Source: Lactococcus petauri
GTDB taxonomy: Bacteria; Bacillota; Bacilli; Lactobacillales; Streptococcaceae
Length of the DNA: 64,000 nt
Assembly (NCBI RefSeq): GCF_002154895.1
Contig: NZ_MUIZ01000003.1
Location: 1 to 64,000, forward strand
Direction: 5' to 3'
A program made the position numbers and the translations under genes. Every line of letters begins with the position of its first letter. The first letter of the stretch is position 1. The notes below the pieces were generated by a model. It saw only the letters and a list, made by a program, of their open reading frames with translations, searched no databases and was not told the DNA's origin. Shown here piece by piece: positions 55,119-63,699 of the stretch.

Positions 55119-56240
55119 ATGAAGAAAGAGATTTTTAATAAAATTGTGATGATACTGGCGGTCTTGCTCGGTATCATCATCATAACAGCTGGTATTATTG
55201 GTCGACAGATACTTTTTCGTGATTATCCTGTTTTCCAGTCAATGTCCCAAAAAGAGATTGTCGAAACAACGAATATCCTACCTGAGGATAACGACTATAT
55301 TAAAAAATTAAAAAATAATGCGCTTGACGTTTACCTAAGTAATGCTTCCAGTGAACTCGCGGAAAAGTTAGAGGAGAACGAAAAACGCGTCAACAGTATT
55401 GTCAATGGCGAACTTCCCGAACAACAGTTTTCACAAAATCAGGACGAATTACAACAAGCGCTGGGCGCAAGTGATGAGCAAATGACGCAACTTGCTCAAA
55501 CTTATGAGAATGCCCGCCTTAATCGTTCCATTGATCAGCTCCAAGCAGAAACAAAAACTTTAAAAGCTGAGCAGTTGCCTCAGTTTATTCAAGATGCAAA
55601 CCAATTGGCACAACAGACTGAGAAGAGCATTCAATCTTATATTGAAGATAATAATGCTGTTTCTAAATCGACGATTTCTGCTTCGGTTCAAGCCCTCAAT
55701 GATGCAAACTCTCTCCTTAGTAACTTTACACAGTTTGTAAACTATACCAATAATTACACAGCTATCACACAACTTCAATTTGATAAAATTTCTACCAATA
55801 ATTCACTCATGGCAGACTTTCTCCCTGTATTTAACAAGGTAAATGCTTATCTCAGCCAGAAGGAAACCGTAGAAGCTCGTATCAAAGAATTAACAGATTT
55901 CCAACAAAAAGTCGAAAAATCAGAACAGTTAAAAAGTTCAAGCATAGAAATGCCTAATCTCAAAGGTCAAACACTTGCGGCCATAAGAAAACAAGCAGGC
56001 ATCGATTATAAAATTGAAGTGGAGCCAAACTATGAGGACAAAGATACAGCGATTGTAACTCAACAAAAACCTGATTCTTCTCAGTATACTCGTATTCTAA
56101 AAGGTCAAACAATTACGGTTCAAACACAGAAAAAAGTTGAAGAAAAGAAAGCTTCTTCTGATTCTGCCAAAAAAGACAAAGAAAAAACAGAAGCCTCCAA
56201 AAAAGAGGACACTAAAGATAAAAAGAAAGGAGATGAATAA
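55119..56240 (+). CDS. Membrane-anchored coiled-coil protein with PASTA-like domain
   Basis: 373 residues from ATG 55119, which follows GAGG; the frame is open ten codons further. One membrane helix (about 10-30) is followed by a long extracellular helical region (about 50-270, Gln/Glu/Asn-rich) and a PASTA-like fold (EMPNLKGQTLAAIRKQAGIDYKIEVEPNYEDKDTAIVTQQKPDSS), then a Lys/Asp/Ser tail of 50 residues. PASTA domains bind peptidoglycan or lipid II. It overlaps the next gene, a class A PBP, by one base (TAATG), suggesting the two proteins work together at the wall. Confidence 0.75.
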   Translation: MKKEIFNKIVMILAVLLGIIIITAGIIGRQILFRDYPVFQSMSQKEIVETTNILPEDNDYIKKLKNNALDVYLSNASSELAEKLEENEKRVNSIVNGELPEQQFSQNQDELQQALGASDEQMTQLAQTYENARLNRSIDQLQAETKTLKAEQLPQFIQDANQLAQQTEKSIQSYIEDNNAVSKSTISASVQALNDANSLLSNFTQFVNYTNNYTAITQLQFDKISTNNSLMADFLPVFNKVNAYLSQKETVEARIKELTDFQQKVEKSEQLKSSSIEMPNLKGQTLAAIRKQAGIDYKIEVEPNYEDKDTAIVTQQKPDSSQYTRILKGQTITVQTQKKVEEKKASSDSAKKDKEKTEASKKEDTKDKKKGDE

Positions 56241-58381
56241 TGGCTAAAAAAATAATTCTCCGCACCCTTGCCGTTCTTTTTCTACTCTTCTTGTTTGTAG
56301 GCGCTGTTGGTGCTGTTGGTGCTGTCTATCTCCTGGATAAAGAATCACACCAGGCACATACGATCGAGCTTAAGCCTTCCCCACAAGCCATCTCCCAATC
56401 CTTTACTATTACGGATATTAATGGGGAAGCACTTCAGGATTCCTCAAATATCTATAAGTACATTCCAGCACAGCTCTCAGGCAAAGATAAAAATATTCCT
56501 GAACTATACACAAAAGCTTTAGTCGCAGTTGAGGATAGTGACTTCTATTCCCGTAAAACTAAAGGTTATTCTATCAAAGGGGTAACTAATGCCGTCTTAT
56601 CAGAAGTACTTACGAAATTACATCTCGCAAACGGTGCACGTGGTGGCTCAACCCTTGATCAACAATTAGCAAAAAATCTTGCGCATGGTGGTTTTACTGC
56701 CGATAAATCATTGTCCCGAAAAATCGTCGAATTGATTGATGCGCATAGCCTTGCTGAACGCTATTCTCGCGAAGAAATTCTCACCAGTTATCTCGACACC
56801 TTGCGTTTGACACCTGAAACCATTGGCCCTGGTGCTGCTTGGAACAACCTTTTCTCTACACCGATGATTACCTCAGAGAAAACACCACTCTATATTGCTC
56901 AAATTGCTTATTTAGCGGGGCTGGGTCAAGCACCTTCAACCTATGTTCAAGATTTTGAAGGCGCAGGGAAGCAACGCGCCTTGACTGTTCTTTCGGTGAT
57001 GAAGTCCAACAAAATTATCTCTGACCAAGAATACAAAGACAGCGCTGAAGCTGTGAAAAAAGAACTCGCACTTAAGCCAAGTTATACACAAGGCATCCCC
57101 CATGCTTATCAAGCCTATATTGCACAAGTACAAAAAGAGCTTGGCCAGATTGCTTTACCAAGAAACGCTAAGGTTGTTGTCAAAACATATGCTACGAAAG
57201 CACACTTGGATTATCTAGAGAGCGTTGCAAATCATACCGCACCTGATGTCTCAAATATTCCACGTAATAATCTGCCAGAAGGTACTTTAACTGCAATATC
57301 TGTGGTTGATACCCAAACAGGTCATATCTTAGCTTTAAATACAAATTCGGACAATCCACAATTGCCAATTTCCTCTGGCCGTTCTTCAGGTTCAACGATT
57401 AAACCATTACTCGATTATGCGCCCGCACTTGAATATGGCTATATCAATGAAAACAGTACCTTGAATGGTAATGCTACAACTTACGCTGATGGCACACCGC
57501 TGATGAATTACGGTGGGAATAATTATGGCCCTGTTCCTGTCGGTTTTGCCCTTGGTAACTCTTTGAACTCTGCAGCCCTGCAAACCTTTAACATGACCAA
57601 TAATGAGCAAAAAAACAGTATTATGCAGCCACTTGGTATTGCTTCTGTCAAATATGACCAAGAATCCATGTCTATTGACTATAATTTGTCTCCTTTACAG
57701 TCTGCATCTGCATATTCTGCGATTGGTAATGATGGCGTTCGCGTTACCCCTACTGCTGTGGCTTCTGTCACGGTAAATGGTCAAGAACTGCCACTTACTC
57801 AGCCTGAATCACAACGCGCCATGAGTTCTTCAACAGCTCGCTCGCTTGTTAATCTCATGCAAAATGTTACACAGCCCAATGGTTCCGAGCCTTTAGCTGC
57901 TCAGCCACAATGGCCGAATGCTTTCGCCACTAAGTCCGGGCTCTCTAATTTCCCCGATACTGCTACAGAACCGGCCCGTAGTCAAGGTGCTCCTGATGCT
58001 TGGATGGCTGCTACCTCTACAGGTGTTTCAACCGCTGTATGGGTTGGAAGCCCAGATATGAGTGGGAAATATTATGTGCCAGCTGCGCCTATTGAACAAG
58101 AAAACAATATGCGTGTCTATCTTTTGAACAACACCATCAGATATATGAATCAAGGCAGAAATGTGCCGCCATTTAGTTACTCAGGCACAGCGATGTCCCA
58201 TGAACCTCTCTTACCAGAGCTGCCCCAGCTTACTGAGCCACCAACGACCCAAGCTATCCAGCAAGCTAAAGTCTTTGATGCTGTTGCTCCAAGTGTTACT
58301 CCCGGTTTAGAAGAATTTTATCAAATGCACCGTCAAGACAAGCTCTTAGATGCTGACTCCGTATATGGTGCTAAGAACTAA
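56240..58381 (+). CDS. Class A penicillin-binding protein, divergent
   Basis: A 713-residue bifunctional peptidoglycan synthase with one N-terminal membrane helix (about 6-31). Glycosyltransferase motifs: E98DSDF (usually EDRRF) and GGSTLDQQLAKN. Transpeptidase motifs: S385-T-I-K, S441-L-N and K565-S-G in place of the usual K-T-G. The KSG box and the altered EDxxF box make it divergent from the PBP1A at 8006, though the catalytic residues remain. Coupled to the PASTA-like gene by a one-base overlap. Ends at a strong terminator shared with lmrA. Confidence 0.92.
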   Translation: MAKKIILRTLAVLFLLFLFVGAVGAVGAVYLLDKESHQAHTIELKPSPQAISQSFTITDINGEALQDSSNIYKYIPAQLSGKDKNIPELYTKALVAVEDSDFYSRKTKGYSIKGVTNAVLSEVLTKLHLANGARGGSTLDQQLAKNLAHGGFTADKSLSRKIVELIDAHSLAERYSREEILTSYLDTLRLTPETIGPGAAWNNLFSTPMITSEKTPLYIAQIAYLAGLGQAPSTYVQDFEGAGKQRALTVLSVMKSNKIISDQEYKDSAEAVKKELALKPSYTQGIPHAYQAYIAQVQKELGQIALPRNAKVVVKTYATKAHLDYLESVANHTAPDVSNIPRNNLPEGTLTAISVVDTQTGHILALNTNSDNPQLPISSGRSSGSTIKPLLDYAPALEYGYINENSTLNGNATTYADGTPLMNYGGNNYGPVPVGFALGNSLNSAALQTFNMTNNEQKNSIMQPLGIASVKYDQESMSIDYNLSPLQSASAYSAIGNDGVRVTPTAVASVTVNGQELPLTQPESQRAMSSSTARSLVNLMQNVTQPNGSEPLAAQPQWPNAFATKSGLSNFPDTATEPARSQGAPDAWMAATSTGVSTAVWVGSPDMSGKYYVPAAPIEQENNMRVYLLNNTIRYMNQGRNVPPFSYSGTAMSHEPLLPELPQLTEPPTTQAIQQAKVFDAVAPSVTPGLEEFYQMHRQDKLLDADSVYGAKN

Positions 58382-58388
58382 GTTCTTT

Positions 58389-58424
58389 ATAATAAAAAAG
58401 CTGCTTGCAAGCAGCTTTTTTATT
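58389..58424. terminator. Bidirectional terminator between PBP and lmrA
   Basis: AAAAAAGCTGCTTGC and GCAAGCAGCTTTTTT form a near-perfect palindrome with T runs on both sides. Confidence 0.85.
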
Positions 58425-60169
58425 TATGATGCAACGGTCAGTTGTTCTTGAACATACTGTGCATAAAGTGGGTGTGATTTTACAAGATTACTGTGTTTAC
58501 CTGCTCCTGTAATTGCTCCCTTTTCAATAAAGTAAATGTTATCTGCATCAACAATTGTGGATAAACGATGAGCAATAACTAATGTTGTTCTACCTTTCAT
58601 CAGGCTATCCAAAGCTTTTTGAACCATTGCTTCTGACTCTGAATCTAGACTAGCTGTGGCTTCATCGAGCATGAGAATTTTCGGATTGCGCAAGAAGGCA
58701 CGTGCAATAGCTAAACGCTGACGTTGCCCACCTGATATCTTCACTCCACGTTCCCCTACTTGTGTGTCCAATTGGTCGGGCATATTTTCGACAAAACCGC
58801 GTGCAAAGGCTAAGTCTAGCACTTCCCATAATTGTGCATCACTGTATGTACCGTCTAAACCATAAGTCAAGTTGTCACGAATTGTTCCTGCCATAATCGC
58901 TGAATCTTGTGAAACAAACCCAATTTGGCTACGCCAATCTTTGAGGGCTAAGTTTTCAATATCATGATTCCCCATTGTTAGTTTTCCTCCTGTTGGTTTG
59001 TAGAAGCGTTCCAAAATAGAGAAAATAGTTGATTTTCCGCCCCCAGAAGGACCTGCAAAGGCAACAATAGTATTTGGTTTCGCTTCGAAAGTAATATTTT
59101 TCAATATTTCTTCAGAGTCATCATATGAAAAACTAATATTTTCTGCACGTAAAACTTGGCCTTCAATATCTAGGTTTTCTCCAAGACTTAACTGCTCTTG
59201 TTCTTCTTCTAAAACTTCATTCAGACGGGCTGTGGCTCCTGAGGCTTTAGAACTTGCGGTAAAGAAAAGTGCTAGAGTAGGAACAGAACCAATCATGTTC
59301 ATAAGATACATCAAGAAGCTCATCAAAGTGGCCATCGTCATTGCTCCTACGGCAACACGATGAATTCCATAAAGCAGCAATCCAAAGATTGTTGACATCA
59401 TTAACAACATCATAATTGGTTGCATGGAACCATCAAAAATTGCTTCACGAAGCCCGATTTTATAAAGCTTATTGATGTTTTTTTCAGCTGAATGTGTCGC
59501 TTGTACCTCCGCATTGGAAGACTTGACCAAACGAATTTCGCTAAGCACTTCACTGGCTGTGCCAGAAAACCCTGCAAGAGCATCTTGACGCTGGATTCCA
59601 AATTTTCGGCCAAAAGTGGCCAAGGGCATAATAATCAATGTCGCAATAGGAACAGCTATCACCATTGCTACAGTCATCTGCCAATCCATACGAAACATCA
59701 TAAAAATTGAACCCACAAGAAGCAAAAGGCTTGTTAAGGTTTGAGGTACAGTATTAGCTAAAAGATCTTTCACTTGTGTTGTATCGTTGACCAAGCGGCT
59801 TCCAATTTCTCCTGTTTTGACTTCATCAAAGTACTTTACAGGTAGGTGAACCATCTTATTCCACACTGTTAAACGTAATCTTTTTACTACATTTTCTCCA
59901 AAAAATCCAAGCACTGAGGCGCCAATTGCACCAAGTAAGGCCGAAAGGATGTAAACCAGAACTACATTTCCTAAAAGACCATAATCAATCCCTTGTGCAA
60001 ATCCTGAAATAAGCGGCTGTATCATTTGAGGTACAATGAGCTGTAGTACCGCTCCCACAATCCCTGACAACATCCCAATGGCAAAATAGGAGTATTTTGG
60101 TTTACTCTTGGCAATGAGTTTCAAAAAATCCTTACTTTTTATTTTATTGGCTTTTATTTCTTTTTCCAT
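58424..60169 (-). CDS. lmrA: LmrA-type ABC multidrug exporter
   Basis: A half-transporter of 581 residues that functions as a homodimer. Six membrane helices occupy residues about 20-310. The nucleotide-binding domain has Walker A GPSGGGKST, Q-loop FVSQDSAIMAG, signature ISGGQRQRLAIARA, Walker B ILMLDEATASLD and H-loop IAHRLST. Overall layout and the start (IKSKDFLKLIAKSKPKY) resemble lactococcal LmrA (590 residues), which exports amphiphilic drugs and lipids. It has a consensus promoter overlapped by an inverted repeat, so a repressor is likely. Single gene. Confidence 0.92.
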   Translation of the reverse strand: MEKEIKANKIKSKDFLKLIAKSKPKYSYFAIGMLSGIVGAVLQLIVPQMIQPLISGFAQGIDYGLLGNVVLVYILSALLGAIGASVLGFFGENVVKRLRLTVWNKMVHLPVKYFDEVKTGEIGSRLVNDTTQVKDLLANTVPQTLTSLLLLVGSIFMMFRMDWQMTVAMVIAVPIATLIIMPLATFGRKFGIQRQDALAGFSGTASEVLSEIRLVKSSNAEVQATHSAEKNINKLYKIGLREAIFDGSMQPIMMLLMMSTIFGLLLYGIHRVAVGAMTMATLMSFLMYLMNMIGSVPTLALFFTASSKASGATARLNEVLEEEQEQLSLGENLDIEGQVLRAENISFSYDDSEEILKNITFEAKPNTIVAFAGPSGGGKSTIFSILERFYKPTGGKLTMGNHDIENLALKDWRSQIGFVSQDSAIMAGTIRDNLTYGLDGTYSDAQLWEVLDLAFARGFVENMPDQLDTQVGERGVKISGGQRQRLAIARAFLRNPKILMLDEATASLDSESEAMVQKALDSLMKGRTTLVIAHRLSTIVDADNIYFIEKGAITGAGKHSNLVKSHPLYAQYVQEQLTVAS

Positions 60170-60221
60170 TTTTATCTCCTTTAATTACTTAGTTTTTATT
60201 TTAACCAAACTAACAAAATCG

Positions 60222-60250
60222 ATTATAAAACTTTTAATTAGTTTTGTCAA
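60222..60250 (-). promoter_or_regulatory. Consensus promoter of lmrA
   Basis: TTGACA (60245-60250), exactly 17 bases, TATAAT (60222-60227). Both boxes are perfect consensus. Confidence 0.9.
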
Positions 60251-60264
60251 CAATAAAACTAATT
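60236..60264. promoter_or_regulatory. Inverted-repeat operator over the lmrA -35 box
   Basis: AATTAGTTTT (60236-60245) and AAAACTAATT (60255-60264) are perfect 10-base arms with a 9-base centre that contains most of the -35 box. A second, shorter TTAGTTT...AAACTAA pair lies at 60189-60213 after the -10 box. The arrangement fits a MarR/TetR-type drug-responsive repressor, which is not encoded nearby. Confidence 0.65.
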
Positions 60265-60526
60265 ATTTTGGGATAAATAAACACAGACCATTGTAAATAT
60301 TAAGATAAAGCCTTTCAATCTAAATGACCAGTATGATTGATGTTTTAGCTACAGTAAGTATTAAAATGGTAACTATTAGAATTTCTACTCCAGTAAGTCT
60401 AGTTATTTACTTAATATAAACTGTTTCAATGGCTTTATCCTTTAAATAAAAAAACGCCGTCATTTCTGACAGCTTTAAATAAAAAATATGTTATGAATAA
60501 ATGAAAGCTACTAATAGCTAAAGTGA
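60265..60526. other. Intergenic region between lmrA and lysin genes
   Basis: AT-rich, no supported ORF. It holds the terminator for the lysin pair near 60447-60475 and nothing else that I can assign. Confidence 0.6.
60447..60475 (-). terminator. Terminator of the lysin gene pair
   Basis: GCTGTCA, loop GAAA, TGACGGC, then GTTTTTTT on the minus strand. Confidence 0.75.
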
Positions 60527-61192
60527 TTATCCGACAGGTTTCACTTTATTATTTTGATATACAAGTAGTGAGTATTTATACTCTTGAACAATTTCATCTT
60601 CATACATGACATGAGTTTTTACACCCATTTCTTCGTAAGCTTTACGCATACGAGCTGTACCGATGTGGCGAACTGTAATACCATCTGTAATAAAATAAGA
60701 TGGTTTATAATTTCCTTGTGCAACTGTTTTAATAATGAACATATCAATTTCTCCTTCTTCTGGTTGTGGATCTGGATTTGGAGTAGAATCTCCTAATCGT
60801 AATCCGTATGCAAACGACAAGCCATAGTAATCTGACCACGCAAAACTGTCACGTGTTACGTATTGTCGCCCGTTAATGTTTTGTTGAACGAGTGTTGGGT
60901 GTGTAGGCTCTTCGATGATTGCAACGTGACCGTAACCTCCATCTGAAAAGACAACAATATCTCCTCGTTGGAGTTGGCTACGATTTGTAATACGTTGAAC
61001 TTTTACTCCTGCATTTTGCAAAGCAGCAATATTACTTGCACTCCCTGTATCAATAGCGTTACCGCCCATATGAACACCATATGCAGTTTGAACAACATAG
61101 ACAATCAAGTCCATACATTGACCACCGTACATGCCATCCATATCTACAGTTTGACCAAGCTTCGCTGATGCTAATGCCAATAAGTCTGCCAT
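60527..61192 (-). CDS. CHAP-domain lysin with C-terminal binding module
   Basis: A 221-residue peptidoglycan hydrolase. The CHAP domain occupies residues about 1-135: catalytic Cys in MYGGQCMDLIVYV, catalytic His in GGYGHVAII. A Pro/Glu linker (NPDPQPEEGE) leads to a C-terminal module (IDMFIIKTVAQGNYKPSYFITDG) similar to the one at the end of the adjacent lysin, probably cell-wall binding. No signal peptide, as in phage endolysins that need a holin. It lies 12 bases after the other lysin gene. Either a prophage lysis remnant or a bacteriolysin. Confidence 0.85.
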   Translation of the reverse strand: MADLLALASAKLGQTVDMDGMYGGQCMDLIVYVVQTAYGVHMGGNAIDTGSASNIAALQNAGVKVQRITNRSQLQRGDIVVFSDGGYGHVAIIEEPTHPTLVQQNINGRQYVTRDSFAWSDYYGLSFAYGLRLGDSTPNPDPQPEEGEIDMFIIKTVAQGNYKPSYFITDGITVRHIGTARMRKAYEEMGVKTHVMYEDEIVQEYKYSLLVYQNNKVKPVG

Positions 61193-61204
61193 TTCCTACC
61201 TCCT

Positions 61205-62353
61205 TTATTTAACAATAATCGTATCTTTAGGAAACTCTTTATATAATTCAGTGCTGTACATATTATCTATTCGAAGATTAAGTTTACCAAATTCATCTTT
61301 GTAATTTTTAAGTGCACGCTCGGTCTTAACCCATCTACATTGTACCCCATTAGATACATACCAATTATTCGTGTCAACTGTATAGATTAAATACATTTCA
61401 ATTTCTCCTTCATCTGTTTCTGATTCACCGGCTTTGCGCCATACTTCATAGTACTTAAAACTGTTGCTACTTAAATATGTACTATTAATTGGTAAATCTT
61501 GTATTGCTGTATTAGCTTGACCATTAGTATAATAGCAAGTCGAGGTAATAATTTTGCCACCTCCAGTAATTACACCTGTATGGCCTCCTGCGCCTCCTGA
61601 TTCTGCCATTGAATTTCCAGCAGATAGTAGAATAATATCTTCATCCTGCATTTGATTCAGATTAGAACCTGACATATTTCCTGTTAGAATTCTCGTATAG
61701 CCACATTTTGAGAGATAACCACCTAAGGTTACGGTATTATAAACATAATCATAAGCAACTCCTGTCGCTTCTTTAAGGGCTATAACAATACTACCTGAAC
61801 AGTCTGCTGTTCCATCTGTACCAATACGAGAGCCTGTCATGGAGTAGGTAATTTGATTACGATGTGTATTGAACCAATCAACTACTTTTCTACGATTACT
61901 TGGAGTTGAACCTTGGAAAAGGTTATACCAATAACGTGCCTGTGTACCTCGAGCAGGTTGATTTGGATTTAACGGCCGTTCATAATATCGAATAAAAATA
62001 TCCGCCAATGTTTCAGGAGATGCCGTACTCTTAGTAAATTGTGCAAAAGTCATACTTGGGTGATAAAACTGTTGATTGTTTGCAACTTCCCACTCAATAC
62101 GCTTGCATTGAGAGAAAACATCTTGATAAGCTAAACCATTTGATTTTGCCCAGTCAATATATTTTGTCGCTGGTGTCCATTGAACAAGCCCATAACCACC
62201 ATTCATATTACCAACTCTATCACTTTCCCAGCGATCGGCAATAATACCGCTCTCACTCTGCATATTACCTAGGAGAGCAGATACTGACTGTTTTGTCCAT
62301 CCGCGTGACGTAAGATAGTCCCAGATTTGTTTTGCTGTTTCTTGTTGTCCCAG
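61205..62353 (-). CDS. Two-domain lysin (phage-tail lysozyme plus Cys/His peptidase), apparent CTG start
   Basis: The N-terminal part (WDYLTSRGWTKQSVSALLGNMQSESG, then NGGYGLVQWTPATKY) is a phage-tail-lysozyme-type domain with catalytic Glu in SESG. The middle (TADCSGSIVIALKE, GGAGGHTGVITGG) is an NlpC/P60- or CHAP-like peptidase with Cys and His. The end (EGEIEMYLIYTVDTNNWYVSNG) is the module shared with the next gene. The frame continues upstream to 62467, but GGAGGA lies seven bases before an in-frame CTG at 62353, which would give a natural start (GQQETAKQIWDYL). No ATG fits. 382 residues, no signal peptide. Confidence 0.8.
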   Translation of the reverse strand: MGQQETAKQIWDYLTSRGWTKQSVSALLGNMQSESGIIADRWESDRVGNMNGGYGLVQWTPATKYIDWAKSNGLAYQDVFSQCKRIEWEVANNQQFYHPSMTFAQFTKSTASPETLADIFIRYYERPLNPNQPARGTQARYWYNLFQGSTPSNRRKVVDWFNTHRNQITYSMTGSRIGTDGTADCSGSIVIALKEATGVAYDYVYNTVTLGGYLSKCGYTRILTGNMSGSNLNQMQDEDIILLSAGNSMAESGGAGGHTGVITGGGKIITSTCYYTNGQANTAIQDLPINSTYLSSNSFKYYEVWRKAGESETDEGEIEMYLIYTVDTNNWYVSNGVQCRWVKTERALKNYKDEFGKLNLRIDNMYSTELYKEFPKDTIIVK

Positions 62354-62443
62354 TTTATTTTCCTCCTTTTTTTTATACAATTCTAATAAACCCGTCGACT
62401 TACCGATTGTTCTACCTAACATACAGCTGCATTTTTTAGGAAT

Positions 62444-62498
62444 GACTTCAAGTTGGAATCGAACCAACCGTCTCTTATAGACTTGCCATTTTGAAGCC
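62444..62498 (-). other. Truncated tRNA-like structure
   Basis: On the minus strand an 8-base closing stem (GGCTTCAA / TTGAAGTC, one G-T) encloses 22 bases and a perfect T arm (GTTGG-TTCGATT-CCAAC). D and anticodon arms are missing. It looks like the remains of a tRNA or of a phage att/tRNA fragment. It lies between tRNA-Cys and the lysin start. Confidence 0.4.
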
Positions 62499-62656
62499 TG
62501 ATTTAATTATATGACCGAATTTTCATTTATTCCAGGTTGGAAAACCGACCTCTATAAAGCTAATTTTTCTGCTTGAAGATGGCGACCAAGTTTTGCTTTA
62601 TTGCCGATCACATTTATAATTGTAAGCCCTAATTTTAAATTGTTTCAGGTAAAAAC

Positions 62657-62690
62657 AAAAAAAAACTGCTGAATTCAGCAGTTTTTTATA
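62657..62690 (-). terminator. Terminator of tRNA-Cys
   Basis: AAAAAACTGCTGAATTCAGCAGTTTTTT is a perfect hairpin with a T run, 20 bases after the tRNA 3' end. Confidence 0.85.
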
Positions 62691-62709
62691 TTATACAATC
62701 TATTGCGAA

Positions 62710-62780
<71 letters not shown>

Positions 62781-62921
62781 ACAACATTAATCATTATATC
62801 GAAATTTAAGGATAAAAGCAAGAACTTTTACAGCTTCTCAAATTTCACCCCTCAAGGGTTAAGAAAAAGCCCTAAGCAATTTCTCTTAGAACTTTTCTTT
62901 TTTCTCAAAGTGTTATCGATA

Positions 62922-63254
62922 TCAATTTGCCGCTTTTTCTAAAGCTTGAATACGTTTTTCCTGGCTAATAATTTCTGTAGCCAAATCTTTGAAGGTAATT
63001 GCGTTCATCAGATGGTCTTGCGCATGTACCATATAGAGATCGATTTCTGTATGAATACCTTGTGCTTCTTTTGTCAGCATATCTGTTTGAACATCATGGG
63101 CTTGGAGCAACTCTTGGTTCGACTCCTGAAGTGATTTTTCTGCTGCTTCAAAATCTCCTTCTTTTGCTTGTTGGATTGCTTGAAAGGCTAAACCTTTGGC
63201 ATTTCCACCATGCATGATGATTCCCATCACAATTTCCATTCTTTCTTCGTTCAT
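62922..63254 (-). CDS. ptcA: PTS lactose/cellobiose-family IIA component
   Basis: A 110-residue trimeric phosphocarrier of the Lac family. It takes phosphate from HPr on His77 (IDLYMVHAQDHLMNA) and passes it to IIB. Other family features are GIIMHGGNAKGLAFQAI at the start. It is downstream of the IIB gene by 34 bases in the same operon. In lactococci PtcA/PtcB serve several IIC permeases for cellobiose, glucose or galactose; no IIC is in the window. Confidence 0.93.
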   Translation of the reverse strand: MNEERMEIVMGIIMHGGNAKGLAFQAIQQAKEGDFEAAEKSLQESNQELLQAHDVQTDMLTKEAQGIHTEIDLYMVHAQDHLMNAITFKDLATEIISQEKRIQALEKAAN

Positions 63255-63288
63255 TACATCCCCTTTTATTTCGTCGTCTTGAGTTCTT

Positions 63289-63609
63289 TTACTTCATTAA
63301 AACTTCTGCTGCTTCAAGGACTTTATCGCCACGCATCATACCATAGTCTTGCATTTTTATCACATCCATTGGTACATCAGCAGCTTGTGCTTTCTTTTGT
63401 ACCTCTGCCTTCATGAAGCCTACTTGAGGTCCTAAGAGAAGGACATCAGGTTTAGGGGTAGCAGCAAGCATGTTATCGATGTCTGCTGTTGATTTTGCGA
63501 AAATTTCGTAATCCAATCCTTTATCTGCTGCTGCTTTTTGCATTTTAGAAACTAAAAGTGATGTTGACATGCCTGCTGCGCAAGCTAAAGCGATTATTTT
63601 ATCAGCCAT
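63289..63609 (-). CDS. ptcB: PTS lactose/cellobiose-family IIB component
   Basis: A 106-residue phosphotransferase subunit with the phospho-cysteine Cys10 in KIIALACAAGMSTSLLV and family text KPDVLLLGPQVGFM. The open frame reaches 63672, but AAGGAAAAATAATT before ATG 63609 and the family start MADKIIALAC fix the N-terminus. It is first in the ptcB-ptcA unit, with a cre-like sequence overlapping the promoter, so CcpA control is likely. It follows a GH1 phospho-glycosidase gene on the same strand. Confidence 0.93.
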   Translation of the reverse strand: MADKIIALACAAGMSTSLLVSKMQKAAADKGLDYEIFAKSTADIDNMLAATPKPDVLLLGPQVGFMKAEVQKKAQAADVPMDVIKMQDYGMMRGDKVLEAAEVLMK

Positions 63610-63643
63610 AATTATTTTTCCTTCTTTTCTTTTTATAGTCTTA

Positions 63644-63672
63644 AGTATACCGCTTTCATTGATTTTTTGCAA
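63644..63672 (-). promoter_or_regulatory. ptcB promoter with cre-like site
   Basis: TTGCAA (63667-63672), a 17-base spacer and TATACT (63644-63649). TGAAAGCGGTATAC (63645-63658) matches 12 of 14 cre positions and overlaps the -10 box. Confidence 0.65.
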
Positions 63673-63699
63673 GTGTTTTCATACTGACAGAGAACGACT

